Shown here: piece by piece, positions 35,501 through 48,300 of the stretch | Numbering within the stretch: position 1 is the first letter of the stretch | Layout: every line of letters begins with the position of its first letter | DNA from: Yamagishiella unicocca | Lineage: Eukaryota; Chlorophyta; Chlorophyceae; Chlamydomonadales; Volvocaceae | DNA length: 64,000 nt | Direction: 5' to 3' | Assembly (NCBI GenBank): GCA_003116995.1 | Contig: BDSL01000084.1 | Span: forward strand, 62,001-126,000 | Position numbers and translations under genes: made by a program | Notes under the pieces: generated by a model | What the model was told of the DNA's origin: nothing | Databases searched by the model: none | The model's input: only the letters and a program-made list of their open reading frames with translations

Positions 35501-36701
35501 ATTGCCAGCTGTGGATGCGGGGCTTGCGTCACCCTCACCTGCCATTGACGTGGAGGACAGCATAGCCTCGTACGCGGTTGAGCAGGAGGAGCCGGCTCAC
35601 CCTGATGTGGGTGAGGCTAACGTCGCGACCTCCGCCTTCGCAACAGCTGACGCTGCTGTCGTAGCTGCTGCTGCTGTCGTTGCGTCCCCAGCTGCCGTGG
35701 ATGAAGCCAGCACTTCGCTGCCCGGCGAGGCGAGCGATGTGGGGCCTGCTACGGCAGCTGAAGATGTGGGGTCCGCTAAGGCAGCTGGAAATGTGGGGTC
35801 TGCTCAGGCAGCTAAAGATGTGGGGCCTGCTACGGCAGCTGAAGATGTGGGGTCTGCTAAGGCAGCTGAAGCGCCCACTTCTCCTCCTGACGATGCTGGA
35901 GAGCCGCCGTCGCAGCAACAGCCGCAGCAACAGCAGCAACAACAGCCGCAGCCGCAGCTACAGCTACAGCAACGCCGGCAAGGTCAGGCAGCTCAGCTGA
36001 AGCTGGCACAGCAATTTACGCACGACCATGTGAGGCGGCAACACCACGGTGATTGGAGCGGGCAGCACGCAGCGGGCACATGGGCTGTCGTGCCCCTCGC
36101 GTCCGTCTCGTCCGGCGGAGCAGCCGATCCGGCAGCCCCTGGTGGCCCCAGCAGCATCGGCGGTGTCGGGGGGATGCTCCTCCCATCGGCCATCCCGCAC
36201 GCACGCCTGCACAGCGGGCCCACGTCACCCACTGGCGGGGCCGCCTCGCACGGCGGGACTCACTTGCCACTCCTGCGTGTCAGTGGCGGGCCGAACAGCC
36301 CCAGCGGCCGCCGTACCACAAACTCGGCCCACCATTCACACGACTCCTCATCGGTGACTCAGTCCCTGGCGGCGCACCGCACAGTCATGGCGGCCGCGGC
36401 CGCATCACTCGCCTCGTCATCCTCCTCTGTGCCCTCGTCCCCCAAGGGCAGCCACATGCCGTCCGGGGTGGGCAGCCCCACGGCGAACGCGCTGGCGTCA
36501 CTCCTGGCGAAAGGCGGCGGCCGTACCAGCCTGCCGGCCAATGTACGACCTCCGAATGTGATTGTTAAGGGCGGGTTTGTGTACCGAGCAGCGGGCAAGC
36601 AGCGCATCGGCGACTTTGCGGCAGCCACCAGCAATGGAGGTGGCGGCAGTTTTGGGGGTGGGGGTGGGGGCGCGGGAGGATTTGCTGGCAACCAAGGGTA
36701 A
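29580..36701 (+). CDS. Cyclic-nucleotide-binding-domain protein with long disordered C-terminus (5' end unresolved)
   Basis: Visible exons are 29580-29677, one from 29799, one from 30044, 30394-30488, 30723-30815, 30918-30995, 31099-31182, 31467-31541, 31714-31792, 32016-32171, 32655-32765, about 32950-34732 and 34983-36701. Domain 1 has GEVLCKSGETADCVYLVLEG and WELVGDEPVLAG. Domain 2 has IDFLARLPVFSNMPRRVVER, DLLCRQGDPADCMWAVVNGR and IGEMCVFGNVRHRAATVRC. The IGEM glutamate and the RAATV arginine match the phosphate-binding cassette, so domain 2 could bind cAMP or cGMP; domain 1 has a degenerate cassette. No kinase or channel segment was seen. About 1,170 residues of low-complexity sequence follow, joined by a phase-0 splice (34732 to 34983). 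The frame stops at TAA 36699-36701, but that TAA overlaps a GTAAGTG donor and a short last exon near 36,806 is possible. TGTAA, the usual algal poly(A) signal, is at about 36,997. Confidence 0.65.
32349..32645. repeat. Intronic minisatellite, 30-31 bp x about 10
   Basis: The unit is CATGATCGCTTGCCCTCCCT plus CCGCCCCCTCT. Nine full copies plus a leading partial copy were counted, with single-base indels and CCTCC/CCGCC variants. It fills the intron between exons ending at 32171 and starting at 32655 of the cyclic-nucleotide-binding gene, and its pyrimidine-rich strand runs right up to the acceptor. Confidence 0.9.
35731..35868 (+). repeat. Coding tandem repeat, 27 bp (9 residues) x 5
   Basis: Five units of the type AEDVGSAKA / AKDVGPATA / AGNVGSAQA lie in the disordered tail of the cyclic-nucleotide-binding protein. 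Units 1 and 4, and 2 and 5, are nearly the same at DNA level, which suggests a higher-order duplication of three units. A Gln-rich run follows at 35,910-35,980. Confidence 0.8.
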
Positions 36702-39700
36702 GTGCCGAGTCTGCATCATCTACACGCCATGTGCCAGCGCATCATGCGGTTGACTCGCCGTTTGTTCATCCTCGACTGCGTAGACCGTATTCATACCGTT
36801 TGTAGGAGACACGGTTGGGACTGAGAACTAGTTGTGAGTGGGAGCGCGTTGCAATGCAAGTCCGGCCGCAAGTTCACCTCCATCGCGGGACAGGCCAACG
36901 CACGTTAAAGAACCAGCGGGGGCGGGCGCGCATCGCGCGTTTTGGGTAGTGCTGTGTGGTGCGCACGTGGTGCTTCATCAGGCCTCTGTGTGCCGTGTAA
37001 AAATCGTATTTATGGGAGGGGACAAGTGAGGGAGGGGAGGTGGTGCGGGCGGAATGGGCGCGCAGGCTGCTATTAAGAAATGGAAAATTGTGGCCGGAAC
37101 GGGATGCTTCGCGCACCCCTCTGATAGCCGAGACTCTCTACGTCTTTTAGTCCGAGAAAGTAAACGCCGTACAAGCGGGGTCGCAGGTTCCATGGGTCGC
37201 GATTGCAGTATGCGGCGCCTCTAAATCGAAGCGTGATTGTCCAACCCAATTCGTCTTACTTTGTAACTGTTTCAAATTATGCTGCTTGGCTGAATTCGGC
37301 TGAATGGTCGGCACCAGCTCACGACCCGCGGGTCGCTGACCACCCACTCAGATAACGGAGGCGCCGTGCGTCTGCTGAGCCACGGCGATGCGAAGCCAAG
37401 CCGCGGCTGTTAATTGAACAATTCGCTTGGATGAACCCCCAGTTAGTAATATGTTCAAACGCAGTGACCAAAGCCAAGATCGGACTGAGTGCACACGTCG
37501 GAACGGAGCAGGTGCACATGGAGGAGGGTAGGATCTGCTGACGGGCCGGTTCCGGGGATGGCAGGGAAAGCCAGTGTACGAATGAAAAACGTTTAGAACA
37601 GATGTTTCGAGGTGCATGGTGGAGAACTTGGTTGAGGAAACTAAAGTCGGAGATCGTATGTCGACCATCGGCGGCTAAGATAAATCGGTGGCGGCTTCGT
37701 AGGCTAACGGAAGCGAGGACCCCGCGTGGCGCCAGAAACGTCTTGCGAAGCCGGTTTATTTTGGGCGCGGGCCGGTCCCGTGGGTGGTATACGGGGGGAT
37801 TGACCCGGAGTGGACAAGCCGCAGGATATAACGACAGACCAGACGGCATTTCGTAGGACGCCGCTTATGGACTGCGGTTATGTTAGAGGTGGTAGACGAA
37901 ACGTCGACCGATAAGGTCTGTGCAAATATAATCCTTACAAAGCGCCCAACGCCTCTCGTTTTCATCAGCTGGCCACATCGGCTCGCATGCATGACCGATC
38001 AAGTGAAAGAAGAGGTCCAGGCATGGCGTGCCATGTCAAAACCACTTTGACGCCTGTGATGTGGGCTTGGTAAAATGCAGAGGCGGAACTGGTGGAAATG
38101 AAACGTTACAGTAACAACTACTACTATGACGTTGCGACGGATTTCGCTGGGACTCGCTAGGATTTGATAATTGGGCCCACACACAGGCGAGCCTAAACGA
38201 ACACATTGCCACAAGTGTCGTCCTTAAATATGTGCCGTCTACCTGGCACCAGTGGTATGGAACGATCGGTATGCAGTTAGTTTGGGCACCGAGGAGCAAC
38301 CATCCAGTAACACCAAAGGCTGCAGCGAGGAATGATAACTATCAATTAAAGAACGTGGGTCAGGACAGCGAGTCAGGCACTGGTTCAGTCGAACGAGGGG
38401 TTCAGGCAGCAGGTCAGACGCGAGTTCAAAGGAATAAGGTGTGCCGCCGGTTGAAGCGGCCTGTGGAAGATGCTGGAAGATGAGGAGGTTAGGGGAGGTT
38501 GAGGCCAAGAGGCCACCCGGGCCGCCGAATTGTGTGATTGCGTCACCATGTAATCGCATCAGCAAACCGCCACGGAGGTAGCACCCTTTTGGAGTCGAAG
38601 TCACGTGGAAGCGACTGCGTCGAAGCTGCTTTTTAGCTGCTAAGAGCGAGAAATGTCCGCCTGCCAGATATTTTGGAATGTATACTTTCGGCTCGACAAG
38701 GTCACATATGAAACAGTAACAGCTACAGGCCTTCGGCGCGGCGGGGTCTCCTGCTGTTTTCCCTGCCCCATTTGGGCCGTTTGCTGGCTGCTGGCGCTGG
38801 CTTCTCGTACGGTGAGGTCACGGAATTGGGCTTGCCCAGGGTTGCGGACACCGTATTATATTTTGTTATAGCTACGGGCTCTAGCGCTGTCTCACCACAT
38901 CTGCACGCCGAACTACCGGTAAATTACCGAACTTCGTCAACCTGGCTGTGTCTGACACCCTTAAGGTCCATGACAGGATAGGTGGATAGCCGGCCAGCTT
39001 ACCTGGCATTCGACATGCCATTTAACGGCCGAAAATCCTTAAATTCGTAGTCGGGATCATGCGACATAATCGTCCGTCAGTTTTTACATAGACAGAGTTT
39101 GTGCAGCACGGTGCCGTTGACAATTTGCAAGCAGCGCGCGTTGTCTACAATTGGGGCCATAATTTTCGATGCTGGATGGCGACGGCTGGCGGCTTTTGTG
39201 AATGCTTGATTTGTTCATGGTTTTGGGAAGGTTTTGTTCTTGGCGAAACAAACCGGGCGTAGCTCTACTTCCTAACCTTCAAGAATTTTACTTTTCCTGC
39301 AAATGTTATAAGCGATTTAATACATGCCGAGTTTATCGCCTGTTACGACACTCGACCACCGGCGTCAAGCGATAGGATTTTTTCTTGTATGAAATGCAGT
39401 GGTTCGCGGTCCATGAGCCACCAGTTCACACCAAGCTCATCTGGCCCTTACGAGGTTCAAGGGCTCGTTATCAATTAACCGATGCACCATTCCATATCAA
39501 AGAGGTAAACCCTGCGTTGCGAATCTACAGTTAGGATGACCACAGCGGTTCGCTCAGCATGGGGCCGCTATGTGCCTCTGCCCTGTCCAGCATATCCTGC
39601 GCATATCCGCCGCATGACATGGTACAGGACAGGCACTTGAGTTACCTGCATCCGAGGTGCAGACAGTTATCATGTACCTGCACCGTGTACCTATTACCTT

Positions 39701-40397
39701 TTTGCCTAGTTGCGACACAACCACCTGAGTGAGCAGCGGAGAATGTCAGAGATCTTGCAAACAAGCCTATCCTAGACCCGATGGCTTCAGAAGCCCCCAA
39801 ACAAGGGTTCTGCGTACCATTACCGTCGACAGTGTAAGGCCCGTTGAGCATTGAGGTACATAGCTCGCAGTTCAACATGCATTCAACAGATTTGTGGAAC
39901 CGCCACCACCTAAAAAAATAGTGTCAAGTTGCTGGAACGCTGTCAACAGCCTCTGTAAAAAACGATACAGAGGGTCACAGGCAGTGAGGTCGACACCCTG
40001 CACAACATATGTAATATCCTCCACACTTGCAAGCATGCCCCAGGGCGTCTCTCAGCAACACACAAGATCGACTCCACTTCGACTCAAGCCTTGCACGCCA
40101 AAAAAAATCGATGTCAAAGGGTTTGACCCTAAGATGTCAAACAACTAAACAACAACATGCACATCCACCGCGTGCATGGAGTATTTTATGACGATTTTGC
40201 ACTTAATCATCATACAACGTTTCCCCACAAACCCGACAAGACTGGGCGCTTGCTGGAATGGGGAGATTGTGGGGGTCAAATCCGGCTAAACAAGACTGAA
40301 ATCCCCATAACACGTCATTTAATCTAAAGGCGCTCTCTCTCAATCAACGCACGCAACACCACAAACGGTGAAACAGTATCTACCCTTCTGTTCGATC
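36702..40397. other. Intergenic region between convergent genes
   Basis: No convincing gene was seen. A 176-codon minus-strand frame (37,319-37,849) shows no motif, no splice context and no family resemblance. The segment 38.9-40.3 kb is relatively AT-rich and has only short frames. The left end probably holds the 3' UTR of the cyclic-nucleotide-binding gene, with TGTAA at about 36,997. Confidence 0.5.
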
Positions 40398-41571
40398 CTA
40401 TAACACCTTTCCCTTCAAAAAGCTCCCGGCTGTAAGCTCATACTCCATTTCAGTTCCCCGGACAGCGCAAACCACGTTCATCCATTTCCGCATCTCATAT
40501 GAATCGTCCCAGCATCCACCCGAGATCTTTGCAAGGACACGAGCGTCATAGAAGCACGCATAGCCTAGATCCTCGAGGTACGTTAGACACTGCCGAAGGC
40601 TCCCACCAGACCGTGTCCACAGTCTGTGATACTCGAATGACAGGACACCGATACTGTGGCTTAGCAACGAGCGGTAGGCACCCGCGAGCACGGCCGGATC
40701 GAACCCCTCCGTGTCGATCTTCAAAACATCCAGGTACGGCAAGCCCGTGGACTGCATTTCCGAGTCCACGGTAGTAACGTTCACTGTAACAACGTCCGCC
40801 CGTGAGTGCCCCAAGCTGCATGTATTGCCCGTGCAGTTCGCCGGGAAATGGGCCACCCCCGTGTAATTCGACACAGCGCCGTGGCGGATATGAAAGTTGA
40901 CCTTCGTTTTGCCAGTCCCGTCGTCCGCACTTGCTGCACCTGGCTGGCCGTACACCGAATCACGTGCCGACGTAAGGCTCGCAAAATGCACTTCGGACGG
41001 TTCGAAGCAAAAGACGTCGACGCTGCGCTGGCCACGGACATGACGCTGTTGGTCCACCTGCTTACACTCGCTGCATACACCACAAGGGTGCCTGTACACA
41101 CCGCGCTTAACGTGGGACTCGTAGAGGAGCTGCAAGTGGTTGCCGTATCCTGAGGCAAAGTAATTCAATGCTGCAGCAGAGAAGTATGCCTTATTGCAGC
41201 CAACGTCTGCGATTGTCGTATGCAGCGAACCCTTCAACTTAATGTCTGCAGGCAGGGATACAATCAGGATACTTGTGATGGAAGCGTCTGTGAAGTCCCA
41301 GGTGATCTGCACGTAAACTACCTGCCAAGTTCTGTAGCCACCAGTGCGCGGCACAGGCAGAGGCGTACTGCTTTGTCTTCAGCTCTGACAGCAAACGTTT
41401 GGCCTGCCAAGCCGCTTCAGCTCGTGAGCAGCCGAAGGAATCGTTGGCATAGGCCTTACGCACAAAGGCTTCCCGGCGTAGCTCAATAGCCGTTAATGAC
41501 GGTTTCCAGCAGCTGTTGCAAACTGGCAAAGCCAAGAACGCAACCAACAGAAGTGAAGGAAGGCGTGACAT
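40398..41571 (-). CDS. Secretory FkbM-type SAM-dependent methyltransferase (2 exons)
   Basis: Exon 1 is 41571-41322 and exon 2 is 41245-40398. The 76-base intron splits a codon so that LA-D-IKLKGS is restored in phase. The ATG at 41571 opens a signal peptide or anchor (MSRLPSLLLVAFLALPVCNS). The methyltransferase core shows SAM motif I (TIADVGCNKAYFS), a CFEPSEVH acidic-loop region, and the FkbM signature LKIDTEGFDPAVLAGAYRSL. FkbM enzymes transfer methyl groups to hydroxyls of sugars or related small molecules; with the signal sequence, a Golgi or extracellular glycan substrate is likely but unproven. Several N-x-S/T sites (NYTG, NCTG, NVTT) agree with passage through the secretory route. 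The predicted length of about 365 residues is normal for eukaryotic members. An in-frame Cys-rich insert (HPCGVCSECKQVDQQ) after motif I is unusual. Confidence 0.8.
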
Positions 41572-42386
41572 TCCTACTGTTTCCGACTATGTTGGTGTAC
41601 TCCTGCACACCGGTAATCAGTATGTGAGGTTCGGCGTACGAGGGTGGCTTTACTGCCCATGGCAAAAGACTGTTCTAGCGTGGCTACCGGCCTACCGCGG
41701 ATCGTCGGTTTTAATAACGGCGGAAATTTCTTAATACAGCAACAGGAAACAGCCATGGATGACAAGGCCAACACGAAGGAATTCGTAAATCTGTAATTTG
41801 CGCGCCGTTTTAATAGGAATCCGAATGGTTATATCTTCATTGCCAAATGTGATAGCACTATATCGCAAAGTCACAGCTGGTGTCAGCTCGCAGATTCACC
41901 ATTACATCACAAAGTCACAGCTGGTGTCAGTTCGCAGATTCAGCCAGTGCGCCAGGCTTCGATCAGGGCCATATTCGTAGGTTTTGAACTTTACATCTTG
42001 GCAAATTTCAGACCATCACACACTGGAGTGGGGTCCCCCTTTCCCTCCCAACATCCCCCTCACGACGACCCCGAGGCCCCGAGGCCGCGACACGATGACG
42101 GTTATGTACGTGACAAAAACCTGGGCATGCAAATAATGCCTAACCCTACGTGCCCTACGCTCCACCGACACTCCAGCAGCGCTGCTGCTGCCATGTTTCC
42201 GTGCGGGGATCGTCGTCTGGCACGGCCCAGGTTACATGGCCTGCGATCTCTGCCTTGCTTGCGCTGCATTGCCGCTGGCAGGCCAGGCGCCCAACGGTGG
42301 CCCTGTACGGCCCTGTACGGCCAGCAAGCAAACAGAAGCTGGCCGCTCTGGGCTGGGCCCTTCCGCCACCTGGGCGACACCGCCGG
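41572..42386. other. Intergenic region upstream of the FkbM gene
   Basis: Holds the likely promoter of the methyltransferase gene and the 3' UTR of the SAC1-like gene; TTACA at 42,231-42,235 reads TGTAA on the minus strand, about 155 bases past that gene's stop. A direct repeat lies at 41,868-41,942. No further gene was seen. Confidence 0.5.
41868..41942. repeat. Direct repeat, about 33 bp x 2
   Basis: AAAGTCACAGCTGGTGTCAG, followed by (C/T)TCGCAGATTCA, occurs twice with a short spacer and one mismatch, 230-330 bases upstream of the FkbM start. It could be a regulatory duplication. Confidence 0.8.
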
Positions 42387-45300
42387 TCAGTCGACCCAGG
42401 GGTAGATCGCCTCCGTGCGCAGCAGCGGCTGCTCCACGTAGGTGCTGCCGCGCCGCAACACGTCCAGCAGCAGCAGGCCGCCCAGCGCTGCCGGCCCGCC
42501 CACGCGCATGCCCAGCTCGTGGAGGGTGGCCGGCCGCTGGAAGGCGCACATGACCGCCTACATCGCGGCAGTTACAAAGGGTACGGTCGGCGTGAGCCGT
42601 GAGAGGGGGGCTGGCTGGCTGGCAGCTGCTGCTGCTGCTGGACGCACCGGCGTCAACCCCCTAGTCGGGTCGGGTCGGGTCAGGTCGGGAGAGCCCTGCA
42701 CACCTGTATGATCGCCGCCAGGAGGAGCAGAATCCCCAGCTGCAGGAAGGTGGTGTTTGGCGGCTGGCGCCGAGGCACCTCGGCAGGCGGGTATGACATC
42801 TGCGGCGGGTGGTGGTGGTGTGTGGCGGTGCGGCAGCCTCGCAGTCAGGTCGTGCTTCCGCAGCCCGCACGCAATGAGGACCCCAGCTGGAGGCAGCTTG
42901 CATGCGGGGCACGCATCCGGGCGACCCTGCATGCGCGGTCTGTGCCCCCAGCCTGCTGGTGCCCCCAGCCCGCTGGTGCCCCCTACGTCCACCTCCACCT
43001 CCACGTCCACCTCCCGCGCGCTGTGCCCCCCACCCCCGCATCCGCACCGCCGCCCGACCCCGCACCTTGTAGGCCCCTGACGACAGGTCCAGCGCGTCCT
43101 GCCTCCGAGCGTCCGTGAAGTTGGAGTAGTAGTACCGCGAGATGGTGTCACCTGCGGCAGCAGGGGGGCGGCAGGGGGGGGGCCAGTGGCGGCAGCAGCA
43201 GCAGCGACCAACGGCCCCAACCGCTCACAGCAACACGGGACGCAGGCCCCACGCTGCAGTCAGCACCGAGAGCACCAAATGCCCAGTGGACGTGGACGCG
43301 TCCAAGGACTCGTGCGTGACTGCGTGGCGTGACTGCGTGGCGCCCCACGGACGACGGAGGTGGACTCACCCGCCGCCACGAGCTGCCTCCAGGGGCTCCG
43401 CACCAGCCCCTCCGCCAGCCATGCCCCCAGGGCGCCCAGTCCGCGGTGCTCCATGCTGGCAGCGGCGCAGCGCAGCGCCCGGCCCGCAGAGCTGCCCGTC
43501 CCCAGCGCCTGGTCCGACAGCACGTCCGCCATGTGAGACCACAGCTGCGCCAGCGCTGCGGGGGGTGCGTGGGCCGGAGGACGATGAGCAAGGGCCGGCA
43601 AGAGGTGGCAAGGGGGACGGATTTGGGTTTCCGCAGCGTCGGTTTGTGTGCTTCACACCCGTTGCGTAGTGTAAGTTTGTGCTTCTACAGTTACTGTGCT
43701 CCTACCGATACGGTCAAGGAGTGCCAGCCATTATCCATACAACTCCCCTGCCCACCCCACCCCAACCCCCCACCGTGCATCACGCTGCCGTGCACTGTGG
43801 CCATCTCCCCCACGTCGTCCATGGCACCTAGGGCCACCAGCGCCTCAGCCAGAGCCGGCAGCGCCAGTGCGTGCTGCGCCAGGTCCACCTCGTCGCAGCA
43901 GCCCCCTGCACGGCACCCACCAGAACAGGGGGGGTTAAGATCACCCGCAATTCCACGGCCGACAAGCCAAGGGGTGATCAAGGTGGTGTTCCAGAGGAGA
44001 GGCGCGGCAGGGGGGTTGTCAGCGGCCCCAGCACTGAGGTCGTGGCTAGGGGCTAGGGGGCGGAGTGCTGGTCGCTGGTCGGGCGGTGCGGATTGCCAGG
44101 TGCATGGTGGGGCCCGCCTGGGCGACGCCCAACTGTGCTGCGGCCAGGTGCGTGATCAGGTCGTGGGAGGACTGGTCAACGACGCACCGGCCCCATGCCC
44201 CGCTGGGTGAGGTGTAGAGACGGGCACCCGAGTGACCTGCGAAAACCTTGTCCGCTCGGCTGCATCTAAGGTAGACAGCAAGCCTGTGTGCGACCACGTC
44301 GTCGCCGCCCGCCCTCCCTGGACCTCGTCGCGGCTGCAGCCGCACCCACCCCGCCACCCGCGGCCTCACCTGCCGAGGCCGTGCTGGCGCTGCTGACTCG
44401 CACCACACCCTCCTGCCTGCTGTGCACGTAGCGGCTCACGCAGGCGATGCTGCGGCTGCGGCCGCCCACAGGCGCTGCGCCAGCTGCAGCTGCGGCGCCG
44501 GGGGCACCCGGCAGCACCATCGTGGCCTCAATCTCGTCCTGCGTACATAGACGCCCCACCGGTGTGCACATGGCCCCCGCACGCTCCTACTCGGAACAAC
44601 CAGGTCGACAAGAAAAGCCATTCACCGCCGTTTGCAGCGCCCCCTGGCTTGCCGTCCACAGGCGCCATGAAAGTTCTGGCCCGGTAGCACCAGCTAGCTT
44701 ACCACGGACATGAACGGCCGGATGCGGTGTGCCGCTGCCGCCTCCTCCTCCCCCAGCGCGCACTCCTGCTCCAGTCGCTCCGCCGCGGCGCCGCACGACG
44801 CCAGCTGCACCAACTCGCCGCGACCCAGGGTCATGCCCACAACGCACACCGCCCGCCGGGTGCCCCGGGTGGCCCCCTCCGCGCCTGCCGCTGCGTGGGT
44901 TGCCGCCGCCGCGTCTTTCGCCACACTGGACGAGTCACGTGCGGCTGTGAGGTCGTTAGAGCAAGGCGCCAGACCGGACGAGGCGGCGGCAGCCTGCTGC
45001 AGGGCCCTGGTGTTGTGAGTCTCGGCCTGCGGCGGACCAAACATATGGCAGAACATGTCAGTCCCGCTCAACCGACTTGCGCCCGACCTGATGCCGTAGT
45101 GACTGCAGGATGCACGGCCCGCCGCCTTACCTGCTGCTGCAGTGCGTCATGCAGCCGGAGCTGGGTGCCCCGGTTGGCGCCGAAGATTAAGTTCAGCAAC
45201 AGCACCGGCTGTGGACGGGGGAAGGGTCGGGAGAGCGGCGGGGACACGCGGGGGATGGGGGGAGCGGAGTGGGTTGGAGGCAGACAAGGACTATCGAAAT

Positions 45301-48300
45301 ACCGTACAGTAGGGAAGGACCTCCACCAGCCATCCATTTGCGTGCGGAACCCATACTCGGCACCAGCCCACCTTGCCGTACGCTTTGACCAGTGTGTCCA
45401 CGTGCTTTGCGAATGGAAGGCGGTGCTTGTCGGCCGCCACCGCCTCCTCCGGACCGCGAGGTGCCGGGGAGAGCCGCATGTCGGGCGGCGCGGCCCAGTA
45501 CAGCGGCGCACTGCCGCGGGCCTGCGGCGGTGGATGGAGCGCACGGAGCGACAGCGGGCTTGGACGGCTGGGGCAGGCAGGCAGCGGAAGCAACGTAGGC
45601 ACCGGCAGGGTCGCCCACAGGCCATGTCAAGTCATGTGATATGTTGTGAAGGTTGTGAGTCCTGTGTCAGCAGCCCCAGCCCCGTCCACGTCATGTACCC
45701 CAACCGCCACCCCAGCCCCAGCCGTGACGCTGCCGCCGTACCATGACGTACGAGGCAACGGCCACCCGAGTGCGCCGCCTGAGCAGCCCATCGTCGCTGT
45801 CCGATACCAACGACGTCGTCGCGTCCTGAGCCTCTGTGGCCCCCCCCGCCGCCGCCGCCGCCGCCGCGTCCCCCTCCGGCCCTCCAGCGGCCTCCGGACC
45901 ACTCGGCACCGGCCGCCGCTCCTCAGGCTGCCAGAGAGTCAGCACCACCTCCGTCTCCGCAAACCCAGCCGTACAGCCCTGCGCCAGCAATCAGGGTGGC
46001 CAGCAACATGGGGGCGGGGAGGCGGACAGCAGCTCAGGCGGGTAGCGCCCGGCTTGCGGCAGCCCCTTGTCCGCCCAAAGTGGATGCGAGCTAACCGCAT
46101 CACGCGGGGGCCGTGTTCGCCTGGCAGCGGACACACGGCGTGCTGTCCATCCCGCGCTCCTCCGCTGTATCTCTCCAAACACCGCACCCACCTGCCTGTC
46201 CGCTCCCCGCCGCCAGCTGCCAGCCACCGGGCGCTCCACACCCATCCGCGTGAACAAGGTCAGCTCGCCAGGGCCCCGCGCCTCTGCGCCGCCGCTCCCG
46301 CCGCCGCCCACATCAGCACCGTCGGCGTTGCATGTCCCCTCTGCATCCGCCTCCGCCCTCGCTCCCGCGCCGGGCTCCTTCAGCGCGAAGGTGGCCCCGG
46401 TGGCCTGACCCACGTAGCCGGCCATGATCGGCAGCGCGAAGGATTCGGCCCCGGCGTCTGCGGGCGGCAGGTGCGTCCGGCGGGGGGGGGGTGCGAGTGA
46501 CGGGGCAGTGAGGCGGCGACCTCGATACCGCAGCCCAGGCACACGACACCAGCAGCAAGAGGGGCGCTGGCAGGCGGTTGCGACCTCGCTCCTGGCTGCA
46601 ACGGCCAGTGTCCGCGCTTGGAGGCACAGCCCACGTCGCGCCCAGCCGGGCATGACAGCCCCCGGGTCCGGATCCACCGCATGCTACGGGGAGCCCCTGG
46701 CGGAGAGCGGGCGCACACAGGTCCGGCGCGGGGGCTGCAGGCACCCACCGATCAGCGGCCGCATCAGCTCGCGGTTCCACAAGAAGCGAGGGTCCGCCCG
46801 GGACCATAGCGTGGTTCCAGAGCCGCGACCGCTGCTTCGGCTACTGCCGCTGCTGCCGCGCCCCGCAGTAGCAGCAGCAGCAGCAGCACCCTCTTGTTCC
46901 GCCCAGCCGTCCTCCCACCAAGGACCCAGTGGTCTCACGTCACCTCCGCGCTGTGGCACGGAGGCGGCCCCGTCCGGCGCCTGCCGTTCCGCCGCCGCCG
47001 CGACCGACAGCGCCCGTGTGGCTGTGTCCTGGTCGACCTGCAGACAACGGGGGAGGGGAACGGGGATCACGGGACAGGGTGTGTGGGGAGAACGCTAATG
47101 GGGGCTGCTGGGCTTCTGACAGCGTGCGCCTTATTAGGGCTGCTGGGCGTCTGGCAGCGTGGGCCTTATGGGAACCAGAAGCCCAGGTGCACTGTCGCAC
47201 CTGTCTTTGGCGGGAGGATGTGATGCTGGCCGTGTGGCTGAAGTACAGGTGGCCGCCAAAGCACTTTGGGTTGAGCGCCTCCTGGATTAGCGATGCGTGC
47301 CTTTCCTTCCGCGGATGAGGTGGGGCAGCGAGGGAGGGAGCGGTCGTCATGACCTGGCCGCCAGGGTAAGGCTGCGTCGGAGGCGGTTGTGTTTTAAGTA
47401 TGCTGAGCTGAGCCGCGAAGGAGACTGAGACTGAGGCGGTTGTGTGTGCAGGAGCCTGCAGAGGGCGGGAGGTACGGTGCGGTGCTGGGGCTGAGAGCTG
47501 GTGGGGCCACCGGGGGGCCCCACCTGAGGTCGTTCTCGCAGGCATTGATGGTCTCCGGCGCGATCAGGGTCGTGTCTTCCACCTTGTACACGGAGCCATC
47601 GGGCAAGCCGCACACCTGCAAGGGAGGCAACGCAGCCCGCCGGGCAGGCGGAGCGAGGGATGGAGTAGGGCGGGGGTGGGGGTAGGGGTAGGGCTAGGGC
47701 AGTGACCGGTAGCCCTCCTCCGCCGAACATACGCAGCGATGAATCAGCAACCCACGGCCCCGCTCAAGCAATATCCTCACCCCACCCGCTCCAGCCAGGT
47801 ATTGCCTTTTCATCCAGTTTCGTCCCCGTGGGGGTTCCTCCGCACCTGCGCTCCAGTTGCATCCCTTCCCCCGTGCTCTAGGTGCTTCCACCCACCCGCT
47901 TCGCCTTGCTGATCACCGCCAGGATGGACCCTCGCTCCAGGCGCAGCAGTCCGATGATGCCCATGATTGCGGAGGAGCCTTCGGGCAGAGGAGCTGCGGA
48001 GCCAACCCACACCTGCGGCAGGCAGGGCCGCGCGGAGGTGACTGGCTGCGGGCTCTTTGAGTCACAGACGGTCTTGGACCCCGAGCCTGAATTCGGGCCT
48101 TGAAACCCGGGGTCTGGCAGCCGAGCAGCGAGCCAGCCCAAAATCTGCCCCCGGTCCTCTGGGCGTAATGTAACGTAAAATCTTTCATCGGCGGTATGGA
48201 GTGGCGGACCTTGCTAGCCCGTAGGTCAACGCGCAGGGTGGGCACGGTGGCCTGGCGGGAAGCGTTGCAATTTTCATTGCCCGATACCGTTTGATGGTGT

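Noticed and set aside
37319..37849. 176-codon minus-strand open frame
   Set aside because: Mixed composition, no motif, no splice context and no clear upstream signal; likely chance in moderately GC-rich DNA.
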